From Dorea sp. (GTDB lineage: Bacteria; Bacillota; Clostridia; Lachnospirales; Lachnospiraceae), in contig JALEKG010000009.1 of NCBI GenBank assembly GCA_022769185.1, forward strand, positions 1 through 64,000: DNA of 64,000 nucleotides, given 5' to 3'. The stretch's first letter is position 1, and each line of letters begins with the position of its first letter. Shown piece after piece: positions 43,899 through 52,888 of the stretch. Position numbers and translations under genes: made by a program. The notes below the pieces were generated by a model that was not told the origin of the DNA, ran no database searches, and saw only the letters and a program-made list of their open reading frames with translations.

Positions 43899-44510
43899 TC
43901 AGATAGAAGAAAAAAATAGAGGAATGTCTGGTGGATAACAGGTAAAGGCAAAAAAGCAAAGGCTACTGAAGATCCACAATATGCATACCTGTATTTTCGT
44001 TGGATGATAGAAGTAATAGTGAATCCGGCTTCCAAGTGCATAAAGAGAAGGGAGATGCTCCTGAATCCTCTTGTGGGAAGAACCAGACCGTATTTTCCGA
44101 AAAGACTGGAAAATAATATAAAAGTAGGACGCACAGAGAAAACTGAAAAAAACACTTCCAAGAAATATTAGAATATCGATTGGAAGAAAATCTTCTCCGA
44201 ATGTTCCAGTATAAGTGTAGAAGGCAGATATAGTAAAGCCCATTCCGCAGAGAACCGCCAGATAACGGGAATAGAAAAATAAAGTGAACGCGGGACGTCG
44301 GTGGATATATTCATATATGGATACAAACAGATAGGGAAAAAATAAAAGTTTCAGATGCTCCCATATCGATTCATTTACCGGACAGAATAAGGCTACAAAA
44401 GCAGATTGCCCGGACAGCTTGTACAGAAAATGATTCAAAGTTCCAAGAACAATAACCGTAAGCATGTAAGGCAATTCATGTTTGTGAAAATATCTATGTA
44501 AATGCTTCAT
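43899..44510 (-). CDS. DUF6512 family membrane protein
   Basis: A 203-residue integral membrane protein with about six hydrophobic segments. The HELPYMLTVIVLGTLNHFLYKLSGQSAFVALFCPVNESIWEHLKLLFFPYL stretch (abbreviated landmark PVNESIWEHLKLLFFP) is the hallmark of DUF6512. AGAGGGGG lies before the ATG. Function is unknown for the whole family. It is transcribed separately from the ATC-hydrolase operon, with about 107 bases between. Confidence 0.75.
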   Translation of the reverse strand: MKHLHRYFHKHELPYMLTVIVLGTLNHFLYKLSGQSAFVALFCPVNESIWEHLKLLFFPYLFVSIYEYIHRRPAFTLFFYSRYLAVLCGMGFTISAFYTYTGTFGEDFLPIDILIFLGSVFFSFLCASYFYIIFQSFRKIRSGSSHKRIQEHLPSLYALGSRIHYYFYHPTKIQVCILWIFSSLCFFAFTCYPPDIPLFFSSI

Positions 44511-44577
44511 AAATCATACCCCCTCTACTAATATATGAAGGGAAATAAAAAAATATGAAAAGATGATGAAAAAACAC

Positions 44578-44606
44578 TTGCATTTTTGAAAATCATATTA
44601 TATAAT
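44578..44606 (+). promoter_or_regulatory. Promoter of the tRNA-Lys gene
   Basis: TTGCAT, 17-base spacer, TATAAT, starting transcription about 35 bases before the tRNA. Confidence 0.75.
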
Positions 44607-44648
44607 AACACTTGTCGTTACGGAGAACGTAATGAAAAATTGAAGAAT

Positions 44649-44721
44649 GCGCGATTAGCTCAGTTGGTAGAGCACCTGACTCTTAATCAGGGTGTCCAGG
44701 GTTCGAACCCCTGATCGCGCA
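44649..44721 (+). tRNA. tRNA-Lys (anticodon CTT)
   Basis: A full cloverleaf can be drawn: acceptor GCGCGAT/ATCGCGC with discriminator A, D-arm GCTCAGTTGGTAGAGC, anticodon stem CCTGA/TCAGG with loop CTCTTAA (anticodon CTT at 44682-44684), variable loop, and T-arm CAGGG-TTCGAAC-CCCTG. No CCA is encoded, so it is added after transcription. It reads AAG codons. Confidence 0.97.
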
Positions 44722-44724
44722 GTT

Positions 44725-44778
44725 AGGAATCACTGTTTTTGAAGCTTTGAGCTTTGGGGGCGGTGATTCCTTTTTTTT
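44725..44778 (+). terminator. Terminator of the tRNA-Lys gene
   Basis: Stem AGGAATCACTG/CGGTGATTCCT (one G-T pair) enclosing a smaller hairpin, followed by eight T. Confidence 0.85.
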
Positions 44779-44800
44779 GAATAGAAATCTGGAGGGATTT

Positions 44801-45128
44801 ATGAATATAGGAGAAGAATTAGTTCAGGGTGCAGGACATGATTCTTGCGACGGGACATAGTTCTCCTACTCTTGCATGTGGAGCCATGCTGGAACACTGT
44901 TTTTATACACCGTATTATGGGATGTGTTCCTGGGAGGAGATTCTGAAAAGTATCTGCCAGGCAGGCGCAGAGAGGATCCTTCTTTCCTCAGATTTAGGGC
45001 AGAAGAAAAGTCCAGATCCTGCAGATGGAATGGAAATGTTTGCTGGGAAGCTGTATGAATCCGGTATATCTGAGAAGGAAATACGGCAGATGATGGTGAG
45101 AAATCCAAGAGATCTGCTTGAAGTATGA
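44801..45128 (+). pseudogene. DUF6282-like protein remnant
   Basis: The frame from 44829 gives 99 residues (ILATGHSSPTLACGAMLEH... CSWEEILKSICQAGAERILLSSDLGQKKSPDPADGM... EIRQMMVRNPRDLLEV, abbreviated) that match the C-terminal third of DUF6282 metal-dependent-hydrolase-like proteins, which normally have about 290 residues. A good GGAGG and ATG at 44801 open another frame that runs into TAG after 19 codons, so the original start region has been joined out of frame by a deletion. The N-terminal metal-binding part is missing, so the gene is almost certainly dead. Confidence 0.65.
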
Positions 45129-45161
45129 TAAAGAAGCAAGGTTAAATCTTTGTAAAGTACT

Positions 45162-45190
45162 TTGTTTTGTAAAATTTATTTTGGTACAAT
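45162..45190 (+). promoter_or_regulatory. Promoter of the RpiR regulator
   Basis: TTGTTT, 17-base spacer, TACAAT, about 50 bases before the ATG at 45240. Confidence 0.55.
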
Positions 45191-45204
45191 AAAATCAAGA
45201 AAAA

Positions 45205-45221
45205 TCGGAGCATTGCTCCGA
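45205..45221. repeat. Hairpin in the rpiR leader, reverse complement of the one after the gene
   Basis: TCGGAGCATTGCTCCGA, preceded by AAAAA. The sequence at 46135-46151 is its exact reverse complement and forms the stem of the terminator after the gene. Without a T run this one is not a terminator as written. Confidence 0.65.
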
Positions 45222-45239
45222 AGTAAAACAGAGGAAGTC

Positions 45240-46115
45240 ATGTGGAAGATTGAATTGAAAGTGCAGTATCCAAATCTGAGTAAGAGGCAGCAACAGGCAG
45301 TGGATTATTTATTACAACAGGGTGAGCATGCAGGAACGATGACGATTCGGGAATGTGCGAAAGGTGCAGAAGTAGGGCAGCCAACGATATTGCGGATGCT
45401 TAAGAAGTGTGGATATGAGAACTGGTCTTCGTTTCAGCAGGAAGTCTGGAAGAGTATGGGACAGAAGGCAGAGAAGCCGGGGACGGAAGTTTTAGAAGGT
45501 TTCAGAGGAAGACGGGAAGGTTTGAAGGAAAGTGGTGTCCTCCAGATAATCCGGGATGATATTCAGATGATTGCGGATATGGCGGGACAGTTGGATCTGG
45601 ATCAGCTAAATCAGGTAGTGAAAATTATGAAAAAAGCAAAAATCATAGATGTTTATGGAACGGATAATTCTGCCAATGCGGCAGCAGAACTTTCCGGAAG
45701 ACTTTTGCATCTGGGGCTTACCAGCAGGAATTATTCGGATCTGTTTTTTCAGAAGATCAGTGCAGGGCACCTGGGAAAAAAGGACGTTGCGGTAAGCTTT
45801 TCTATTTCAGGAGAAACGATAGCGGTTATTGAGGCATTAAAAGCAGCAAAACAGTGTGGAGCAGTTACGGTTGCTGTAACCGGAGATGCAGGTTCCACAC
45901 TTGCGGAATGTGCAGAATATGTATTTGTTACCCCTACCATTTATGCCCATGAGGTCAGTCGTTGGATCTCATCCCGTATCTCGCAGATTGCTTTTGTTGA
46001 CACTCTTTGTGCGGCGATTATGGAAAGTGATATGGAAAGATTTGGGGAACAGCTTAGTAAATCGACCAGGGAATTTGCGGAGGATATTTCGGAACGCGCA
46101 AAGGGAAAAGAATAA
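45240..46115 (+). CDS. MurR/RpiR-family regulator with SIS domain
   Basis: A 291-residue regulator. N-terminal helix-turn-helix (LSKRQQQAVDYLLQQGEHAGTMTIRECAKGAEVGQPTILRMLKKCG abbreviated: TIRECAKGAEVGQPTILRML near residues 42-61), then a SIS sugar-phosphate-binding domain (IIDVYGTDNSANAAAELSGRL, VSFSISGETIAVIEAL, VTGDAGSTLAECAEYVF) from about residue 130. Start ATG 45240 follows AGAGGAAG by 4 bases; the ORF extends to 45162 without ribosome site. RpiR regulators sense phosphosugars. It has its own terminator and lies just before the MATE/ABC/PHP/HAD operon it probably controls. Confidence 0.9.
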   Translation: MWKIELKVQYPNLSKRQQQAVDYLLQQGEHAGTMTIRECAKGAEVGQPTILRMLKKCGYENWSSFQQEVWKSMGQKAEKPGTEVLEGFRGRREGLKESGVLQIIRDDIQMIADMAGQLDLDQLNQVVKIMKKAKIIDVYGTDNSANAAAELSGRLLHLGLTSRNYSDLFFQKISAGHLGKKDVAVSFSISGETIAVIEALKAAKQCGAVTVAVTGDAGSTLAECAEYVFVTPTIYAHEVSRWISSRISQIAFVDTLCAAIMESDMERFGEQLSKSTREFAEDISERAKGKE

Positions 46116-46130
46116 AAAAGAATCAGGATA

Positions 46131-46156
46131 AAAATCGGAGCAATGCTCCGATTTTT
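46131..46156 (+). terminator. Terminator of the rpiR gene
   Basis: Perfect stem AAAATCGGAGC/GCTCCGATTTT with a three-base loop and a six-T run. Confidence 0.88.
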
Positions 46157-46270
46157 TGCGTTTTTGAGAAGGTTGTGTTTATTTAGATTTAACCTAAATT
46201 TGATGGTTTGCGAGAAAAAAAGTGTTATGATGCAAACTGTGAAAAACAAGAGCAACAGAAAGGAACATTC

Positions 46271-47545
46271 ATGCTGAAGAAAATCTTAAAAGATTCCCTG
46301 CCTACGATTATTTCTATGACATTATCGGGGATGTATAGTGTGGTGGATGGCCTGTTTATTGGGAAGTCTGCCGGGGATACCGGGCTGGCGGCAATTAATA
46401 TTGCATGGCCAGTCACAGCGGTGATCACTGCAATTGGCATTGGAATTGGCGCGGGTGGAAGTGTTCTGATCTCTCATTTTAGAGGACAGGGAAAGAAAGA
46501 GGAAAGTCGGAAAGCGGGAGATAATACAGTTACCCTGCTGGTTGTGGCCGGTGCGTTGAATACAGTCCTGCTTCTTGTATGTTATCGAGAAGTACTATGG
46601 ATACTGGGAGCGCAGAATGCGGTATATGAAGAAGCGGAAAAATACAGTGAGATTATAGTAAAGGGAAGCATTCTTCAGATATTAGGAACCGGTATGCTTC
46701 CAATCCTGAGAAATATCAATATGTCAGGGGCTGCTATGCTAAGTATGATTACGGGACTGTTTATCAATATCAGTGTGAATTATTATCTGATGTTTGAATG
46801 TGGTCTTGGCATTCGAGGAGCAGCTTATGGAACTGTAATTGCTCAGGGAATTGTAGCCTGCATCAGTATTATTCTTTTGTGGAAGAGGCAGAAGATCAGG
46901 CCTTGTATGGAGAAAACATTATCTGGCTCTACAATCCAAACAGGGATTACTGCTTTTGGAATGTCTATTGCGCCATCGGTAACGTTGATTTTTACTAACT
47001 GGCAATGTCTTGCCTATGGAGGCGATGAAGCTGTTGCGTGTTATGCGGTCATCTCATATATCGCTTTTCCTGTGCAGTATATGCTGTCCGGAATCGGAGA
47101 TGGAACACAGCCGCTGATGAGCTATTATCATGGTGCTGGAAAATGGAAGGAAGTAAAAGAGATCCGGAAAATTGCGTATTTGCTTGCCGGAGCAATCGGC
47201 TCAGCGGCAGCAGTGACGGCAGGAGTGTTATCTCCATATATAGGAGGCTGGTTCGGATTATCCGGCGAAGCTTTGAAGTATTTTGGAACTGGTATGAGGA
47301 TTAGTGCACTGGCATTTTTGGTCCTGGGATTTGTGAAGTTCAATGCTGCATATCTGAATGCAACTATGCAGACGAAAAAGGCGGTCTTTCTTACTTATAT
47401 AGAAAGCTTTCTGGTCGCGCCGGTGCTTTTATATCTGATTCCGGTATTTGCAGAAATCAATGGAGTATGGCTTGCTTTTCCGGCAGCGGAAGTAAGTATG
47501 CTTCTGATTTATAAAATGATAAAAACAAAGGAAGGGAAAAAATGA
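46271..47545 (+). CDS. MATE family efflux transporter
   Basis: A 424-residue membrane protein with 12 hydrophobic segments of the MATE/NorM superfamily (LPTIISMTLSGMYSVVDGLFIGKSAG at the start, and SIAPSVTLIFTNWQ, ISYIAFPVQYMLSGIGDGTQPLMSYYHGAG later, abbreviated). The start ATG 46271 follows AAAGGAA; the ORF to 46208 is not needed. It overlaps the first ABC permease gene by 4 bases (ATGA), so it is part of the uptake operon, an unusual neighbour for an importer. It may export a product or a toxic by-product of the imported compound. Upstream, TTTAG-N7-CTAAA at 46182-46198 is a possible operator. Confidence 0.9.
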   Translation: MLKKILKDSLPTIISMTLSGMYSVVDGLFIGKSAGDTGLAAINIAWPVTAVITAIGIGIGAGGSVLISHFRGQGKKEESRKAGDNTVTLLVVAGALNTVLLLVCYREVLWILGAQNAVYEEAEKYSEIIVKGSILQILGTGMLPILRNINMSGAAMLSMITGLFINISVNYYLMFECGLGIRGAAYGTVIAQGIVACISIILLWKRQKIRPCMEKTLSGSTIQTGITAFGMSIAPSVTLIFTNWQCLAYGGDEAVACYAVISYIAFPVQYMLSGIGDGTQPLMSYYHGAGKWKEVKEIRKIAYLLAGAIGSAAAVTAGVLSPYIGGWFGLSGEALKYFGTGMRISALAFLVLGFVKFNAAYLNATMQTKKAVFLTYIESFLVAPVLLYLIPVFAEINGVWLAFPAAEVSMLLIYKMIKTKEGKK

Positions 47546-48423
47546 GAAAGAAACTGACATTTAAGAAAATGAGTAGTGCGTGGCTTTTTGTAATTCCGGC
47601 ACTTATACCTCTGATTGTGTTTTGGATCTATCCGATTTTAAGATCCATATGCATCAGTTTTACAGACTGGGATTACATGTCGCCTACATATAATTTTGTG
47701 TTTTTCGACAACTTTATAGCATTGTTTAGGGATCAAAGATTTTATGATGCTCTTTGGAATACAGTGGTATTTACGCTTGGGACTCTGCTCCCGACGATTG
47801 TATTGGGACTGATGTTGGCACTGCTTCTGCAGAAGTCTTTTAAAGGAAGCGGAATTATCAAGTTCATTCTGTTTTCTCCATGGATTACACCGACGGTCGC
47901 AGTTTCAATCGTATGGACATGGATCTATGATCCGGGAACAGGCATTGCCAATACTATTCTGAACTTATTCGGACTTCCGGGACTTCAGTGGATCAAAAGC
48001 TCTCAGACAGCCATGCTTGCAGTGATTATTGTAACAGTCTGGAAGAGCCTGGGATATGCTATGATATTTTATTTGTCTGCACTGGAAAAGGTTCCAAAAG
48101 AACTTTACGAAGCGAGTGGAATGGATGGTGCAAAAAGCTGGCAGAGATTCCGAGATGTCACAATTCCTTGTATATCGCCGACCACGTTCTTTCTGATGAT
48201 CATTACGATGGTAAATTCTCTTCAGGCATATGATCAGATTCAGATCTTAACACAAGGCGGTCCTTCTGGAAGCACCCGAACATTGCTATATATGTATTAT
48301 CAACTGGGGTTTGAAGAGTTCAATATGGGACAGGCAACTGCAGTGGCAATCGTGCTGATCGTAATTACCGTGCTGCTATCAGTGATTCAGTTTACTGGTT
48401 CTAAGAAATGGGTGCATTACTAA
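47542..48423 (+). CDS. CUT1 ABC transporter permease (MalF/UgpA type)
   Basis: A 293-residue inner-membrane permease with six membrane helices. The coupling (EAA) motif is EASGMDGAKSWQRFRDVTIPCISP near residue 190-215, where UgpC docks. N-terminal AWLFVIPALIPLIVFWIYPILRSI is the first helix. It begins inside the stop of the MATE gene (ATGA). With 48442-49278 and the binding protein at 49327 it forms a sugar- or glycerol-phosphate-type importer. Confidence 0.93.
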   Translation: MRKKLTFKKMSSAWLFVIPALIPLIVFWIYPILRSICISFTDWDYMSPTYNFVFFDNFIALFRDQRFYDALWNTVVFTLGTLLPTIVLGLMLALLLQKSFKGSGIIKFILFSPWITPTVAVSIVWTWIYDPGTGIANTILNLFGLPGLQWIKSSQTAMLAVIIVTVWKSLGYAMIFYLSALEKVPKELYEASGMDGAKSWQRFRDVTIPCISPTTFFLMIITMVNSLQAYDQIQILTQGGPSGSTRTLLYMYYQLGFEEFNMGQATAVAIVLIVITVLLSVIQFTGSKKWVHY

Positions 48424-48441
48424 AGAGGAGGCAGAAGCAAG

Positions 48442-49278
48442 ATGAAGATAAGAATAGGATTGGAAAAGACAGGAAGGGCATTGCTCCTCTTTGTATTCAG
48501 TGTATTTACCGCATTTCCTTTTTTCTGGATGGTGTTGAGCGCCTTGAAGACAAAAGCAGAGATCATGGATGTTTCAAAATTCTTTCCGGCAGAGTTTCAG
48601 TGGAATAATTTTTATGAAGTTATTTTTCAATCACCTTTACTGAGATATGTAGGAAACAGTTTGTTTGTGTCGGTTATTACACTGGTTATTCAGATCGTGA
48701 CAGCGGCAATGATAGCGTATGCACTTGTATTTATGGAGTTTAAGGGAAGAAAAGTATTGTTTGCCATTATTATGGGAACGTACATGCTTCCAACGGCAGC
48801 AACTTATATTCCAAGTTATATTATTTTGTCCAAACTTCATTTGTTAAATACTTTTACAGGTCTGATCGTATCGAACTGTGTCAGCATTTTTGGTATTTTT
48901 TTGCTTAGGCAGGCATTTATGCAGGTCCCGTTGGGAATAGTAGAAGCGGCAAGAATTGACGGTGCCTCAAACTGGAAGATTCTGTGGCAGGTAGTATGCC
49001 CGATGACAAAGTCCTCTTTTATTACATTTGGACTTATGAACTTTATTACCTGTTACAACAGTTATATGTGGCCTTCTCTGATTACGGATTCGAATGAAAA
49101 AATGATGGTTTCCCAGGGCCTTCGAAAGTTCTTCATCGAAGGAGGCGCTTATGGAACTGAATGGCCGCTTGTTATGGCAGGAAGTGCGTTGATCGTATTA
49201 CCATTGTTGATTCTGTTTGCATTTACCCAGAAATGGTTTATCAATGGAATTGGCGGAGATACCGGTATGAAGGGGTAG
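48442..49278 (+). CDS. CUT1 ABC transporter permease (MalG/UgpE type)
   Basis: A 278-residue permease with six membrane helices. The EAA motif is EAARIDGASNWKILWQVVCPM near residues 172-192. AGAGGAGG lies 10 bases before the ATG. It pairs with the upstream MalF-type permease; the two EAA loops contact the two ATPases made by 52889. Confidence 0.93.
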   Translation: MKIRIGLEKTGRALLLFVFSVFTAFPFFWMVLSALKTKAEIMDVSKFFPAEFQWNNFYEVIFQSPLLRYVGNSLFVSVITLVIQIVTAAMIAYALVFMEFKGRKVLFAIIMGTYMLPTAATYIPSYIILSKLHLLNTFTGLIVSNCVSIFGIFLLRQAFMQVPLGIVEAARIDGASNWKILWQVVCPMTKSSFITFGLMNFITCYNSYMWPSLITDSNEKMMVSQGLRKFFIEGGAYGTEWPLVMAGSALIVLPLLILFAFTQKWFINGIGGDTGMKG

Positions 49279-49326
49279 TTCCCTTTTATATATAGAAGAT
49301 TATAATGAATAATAAGGAGAAAAAAC

Positions 49327-50631
49327 ATGAGAAAAAGATTATTAGCAGCATTGTTAGGAATGACAATGGCAGCAGGATTGCTTGCAGGATGTGGAAGTAG
49401 TGATTCAAAGGAAGCTACAAAGACAGCAGATGGAAAAGTTCAGATTGATTTTTGGTATTCTGGTGGAAAGACAGCAGTCAATGTTTTTCAGGAAATCGTA
49501 GATGAGTTTAACGAATCTCAGGATCAATATGAGATTAAAACAACTACTCAGGCAGATTATTCAGAAACATATGAAAAGCTTCAGGCAGGAATTGCCGGAA
49601 ATAATGCACCGGATATGGTTCTTCTGGATGTAGATAAGTCTAAAAATCTTAATGAAAAAGGATTGCTTGCCGATATCAATCCTTTTATCGAGGCAGATTC
49701 TGATTTCCAGGCAGATGATTATATCAGTGTATTCTATGGACAGGGAGAAGGGGAGAATGGGGAAAGATATTCTCTGCCGGCTTATGGAACAACGCAGGTA
49801 CTCTATTATAATATAGCTGCTTTTGAAGAGGCAGGAATTGATCCGGAATCTATGAAGACATGGCTGGATCTGGCAGATGCAGCAAAGACTATGACGAGTG
49901 AAGATGGATCTTTTGTTGGCTGGGAACCGATGTGGGGATATGAAAATTTAGTAGACGCCTCTTTAAGCAATGGCGCGTCTCTCTTAAGTGAGGATGGAAA
50001 AACAGTCATGATTAATTCGGAAGAGTGGGTAGAAGTATGGGAGTCCTTCCGCCAGTGGATTCACGATGACAAGATTATGAAGGTTAATTCCGGCGGACAG
50101 GGATGGGAGTACTGGTATACAACGATTGATGATGTACTTCAGAATAAAGCAGGTGGATATACAGGCTCTTCCGGAGACCAGGCAGACCTTGATTTCAGTA
50201 TTGTAGCAGCAATGGAACAGCCAGGTTTCGGTGACAATCCTTCTGCACCGACTGCAGGAGCTCTTCAGTTGGCAATGCTGGAAGGTTCCAGTGATGAGGA
50301 AAAACAAGGCGCATATGAATTTATGAAATATTTTACTTCACCGGAAAATCAGGCAAAATGGTCTATGGAAACAGGATATATTGCGGTTCGTCAGTCCACT
50401 CTGGAGGTAGATGAGTTTAAGGCGTATGCAGAAGAAAACCCACAGGCATTAGTACCAATTTCTCAAGCCTCTCATGCAACCCCTTCTCTGGATGATCCCA
50501 CCGGAGGAAAAATCTTTGATGCTTTAAGCATTGCGGCAGATAAGGTGGAGTTGGAAAATGTTCCTGCTAAGGAAGCTTTAGATGAGGCACAAAAAACCGC
50601 GCAGGAAGCCTTGGACAGCGTGAACCAGTAG
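49327..50631 (+). CDS. Extracellular solute-binding lipoprotein (UgpB/MalE class)
   Basis: A 434-residue cluster-B binding protein. A lipoprotein signal peptide with lipobox LLAGC ends at residue 22; the mature part begins with a Ser/Asp linker and contains IDFWYSGGKTAVNVFQEIVDEFNESQ, DMVLLDVDKSKNLNEKGLLADI, YSLPAYGTTQVLYYN and KYFTSPENQAKWSMETGYIAVRQ (abbreviated), typical of CUT1 receptors for sugars or glycerol-3-phosphate. AAGGAG lies before the ATG. Its ligand is inferred only from the neighbouring phosphatase-type enzymes. Confidence 0.92.
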   Translation: MRKRLLAALLGMTMAAGLLAGCGSSDSKEATKTADGKVQIDFWYSGGKTAVNVFQEIVDEFNESQDQYEIKTTTQADYSETYEKLQAGIAGNNAPDMVLLDVDKSKNLNEKGLLADINPFIEADSDFQADDYISVFYGQGEGENGERYSLPAYGTTQVLYYNIAAFEEAGIDPESMKTWLDLADAAKTMTSEDGSFVGWEPMWGYENLVDASLSNGASLLSEDGKTVMINSEEWVEVWESFRQWIHDDKIMKVNSGGQGWEYWYTTIDDVLQNKAGGYTGSSGDQADLDFSIVAAMEQPGFGDNPSAPTAGALQLAMLEGSSDEEKQGAYEFMKYFTSPENQAKWSMETGYIAVRQSTLEVDEFKAYAEENPQALVPISQASHATPSLDDPTGGKIFDALSIAADKVELENVPAKEALDEAQKTAQEALDSVNQ

Positions 50632-50638
50632 GAAATAT

Positions 50639-52165
50639 ATGATGAAAGAAATTATTGAGTTTACAATTAGCCGAGAGGCAGACAATCTTCATGAGGAATT
50701 CTTTGTGGTTCCTCATGAATTAAGTGCGTTATATATAGATGTTCCGGTGCCGGAAGAATGCCGTTATATGGGTTTCGTTATTTTAAGGGATGAGACTGGA
50801 ACCATACGTTTTCAGAAGTTGTTGGGCTATGGGGAACAGAAGCTTGCGGTCGGAACAGACGGAGCACATACGGCAATCGGAGGAGTCCCGGGAAGAATTG
50901 CTCCCGGGAAATGGACGCTCGGCCTTGGTATTTTTACAGAATATGTGAGTCAACGTCTGGGAGATAGCAGCGTTTCACTGGAAGTAATTGTGACAGATGA
51001 GGTCTCTGAAATCACAGAGCCGATCGGAGAACGAATCTGGGTGGAAGATGGCAGTTTTCACATTGCGCCTGAAAAATATGGCTGGAGCCGTATCTATCGG
51101 CAGGAGTCCGGGTGGTATAAAGGAGATTTTCACACACATACCAGATTATCTGATGGGAAAGAAACCATAAGAAATGCTACGAAAAAGGCGGAAACGATGG
51201 AAATGGACTTTTATGTGCCTACCGAGCATAATCTGATGCACACCGGCTGGTGTGATACGGACATTTGCATTTTACCAGGAATTGAAATCACTACAGACAA
51301 AGGACATTTTAATTTGTTCGGAATTACGGATATGCCGGAGAAATTGCTGGAAATTGTAATGTACAATGGGACTTCGCAGATGGAAAGATATGTGGAAGAG
51401 ACTATAAAAGAGGCTAATGCGAAAGGCTGGATCGTCAGTCTGAATCATCCGTTTCTTACAATTTGGAAATGGAAATATGGGAAAACAAGCCTTAATGATT
51501 TTCAGTGCGTGGAAATTATTAATGATCCTACATATCAGGATGCAACTCCTTCCAATGAGCAGGCAATCTGTTTTCTGGATGAACTCTGGAAGGACGGACA
51601 CAAAGTCTGGGGAGTGGGAGGAAGTGACTCTCACAATCTGATCGAAGAGCGTTATGAAGGCGCCACACTTCCGTCTGTGGCCGGTGATCCAGGAACTTAC
51701 GTATTCTGCGAAGGGCTGTCTCCGGAGAATCTTATGAAGCAGGTGCGTAGTGGACGAGTGTGTGTTACCAGATTCTGCAGGGTGATTCCAAAGATTGCGG
51801 CAGAAGGACAGCAATATCTTCCGGGAGATGAGATCAAAGCTGCAGAAGAGAAGATTATGCTTACTTATGAAGCCGATGTGTTTGGCCTGGAAGAAAAGCC
51901 GGACGTATTTCTTGTAAAAAATGGAGAAAGGCTGCCGGTTAAAGTATCGGAGAAAGCGTTTGGCGTATATACTGTCAGAGAAGAGACAGAGTTGGACAGC
52001 CGGACATGGACTTGGGTCAGATTAGAGCTAAGAAAGAAAAATGGGGCATTTTTAGGATATGTAAATCCGGTTTATTGCGGTGCGGCGGTTTCTCTTTGCA
52101 GTACGGTAGAAGAAATCTGGGCAAAAATGGGAGAAAGAGAATATGATAAAAGGAATCTTATTTGA
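50639..52165 (+). CDS. PHP-domain metallo-phosphoesterase (CehA/McbA type)
   Basis: A 508-residue protein. An N-terminal beta-rich part of about 155 residues precedes a PHP domain with all metal-site motifs: GDFHTHTRLSDG (near residue 162), VPTEHN, PGIEIT, NHPF and GVGGSDSHN, then a C-terminal beta part. Such proteins hydrolyse phosphodiester or phosphoester bonds; the CehA/McbA group often acts on organophosphates. Adjacent ATG codons at 50639 and 50642 follow AGGAA. It overlaps the HAD gene by 23 bases. Together with UgpC and a HAD phosphatase this points to a phosphodiester (for example glycerophosphodiester) that is imported, cut and dephosphorylated; that is inference. Confidence 0.88.
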   Translation: MMKEIIEFTISREADNLHEEFFVVPHELSALYIDVPVPEECRYMGFVILRDETGTIRFQKLLGYGEQKLAVGTDGAHTAIGGVPGRIAPGKWTLGLGIFTEYVSQRLGDSSVSLEVIVTDEVSEITEPIGERIWVEDGSFHIAPEKYGWSRIYRQESGWYKGDFHTHTRLSDGKETIRNATKKAETMEMDFYVPTEHNLMHTGWCDTDICILPGIEITTDKGHFNLFGITDMPEKLLEIVMYNGTSQMERYVEETIKEANAKGWIVSLNHPFLTIWKWKYGKTSLNDFQCVEIINDPTYQDATPSNEQAICFLDELWKDGHKVWGVGGSDSHNLIEERYEGATLPSVAGDPGTYVFCEGLSPENLMKQVRSGRVCVTRFCRVIPKIAAEGQQYLPGDEIKAAEEKIMLTYEADVFGLEEKPDVFLVKNGERLPVKVSEKAFGVYTVREETELDSRTWTWVRLELRKKNGAFLGYVNPVYCGAAVSLCSTVEEIWAKMGEREYDKRNLI

Positions 52166-52871
52166 TAAAGATGGAACGCTGGTAGACTTCTTTTCTCTCT
52201 GGCTTCAGGCAACAACGCAAGTAATCCCGAACTTTTTGCAGCAAAATAAAATAGAAGTCTCCCGGGAACTGGTACAGCATCTTCTTCAGGCTATCGGAGT
52301 GGATTGTGGAAAAGTGGATCCGAAAGGAGCGCTTGCCTATAAATCTTATGGAGAGATTGCAGAGGATGTCTGTGCGGCACTTGAAGAAAGAGGAATCATA
52401 CTTTCAGTATCAGAAACCGGGAAACAGTTAGAAAAGCTTTTTAATGAAAATGTAACCAGCCAGGATGCAGAATTTCAACTGTTTACGGATATGAAGGTGC
52501 TAATGGAAGATTTGAAATCGCGTAATATAATCATCGGACTGGCTACCGCCGATACGGAGACTTCGGCAGAAAGTTGTCTGGGAGCTATCGGTGTATTGGA
52601 ATATTTTGATTATATTGGTGCAGATGATGGAAGACGAAAACCGAAACCAGATGAAGAAATGTTCCTGGAGTTTGCAGAGCTGTTTTCGTTAAAAGCAGAA
52701 GAAATTGCAGTTGTAGGAGATACTTATAATGATATGATCTTCGCGAGAAAAAATGGCGGGGTCGCAATCGGAGTGTTAAGTGGCGTCAGTGAAGCAGAGG
52801 ATTTCGGTGATGAAGCAGATTATGTGATTGCATCAATTCATGAATTACCCGGACTATTAGACAGGATTTAA
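52143..52871 (+). CDS. HAD-superfamily phosphatase
   Basis: A 242-residue HAD hydrolase of the phosphoglycolate-phosphatase-like group. Motif I FDKDGTLVD at residue 7, motif II-like LATADT near residue 137, Lys motif RRKPKPDEEMF and motif IV VVGDTYNDMIFA near residue 190 are intact, with a four-helix cap domain between I and II. It should remove phosphate from a small metabolite in the cytosol. It starts inside the last codons of the PHP gene and ends 17 bases before the ATPase gene. Confidence 0.93.
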   Translation: MIKGILFDKDGTLVDFFSLWLQATTQVIPNFLQQNKIEVSRELVQHLLQAIGVDCGKVDPKGALAYKSYGEIAEDVCAALEERGIILSVSETGKQLEKLFNENVTSQDAEFQLFTDMKVLMEDLKSRNIIIGLATADTETSAESCLGAIGVLEYFDYIGADDGRRKPKPDEEMFLEFAELFSLKAEEIAVVGDTYNDMIFARKNGGVAIGVLSGVSEAEDFGDEADYVIASIHELPGLLDRI

Positions 52872-52888
52872 AATAAGGAGGAAATACT

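Noticed and set aside
44829..45128. Intact 99-residue gene
   Set aside because: No ribosome site before 44829, and the sequence corresponds only to the C-terminal end of a larger family.
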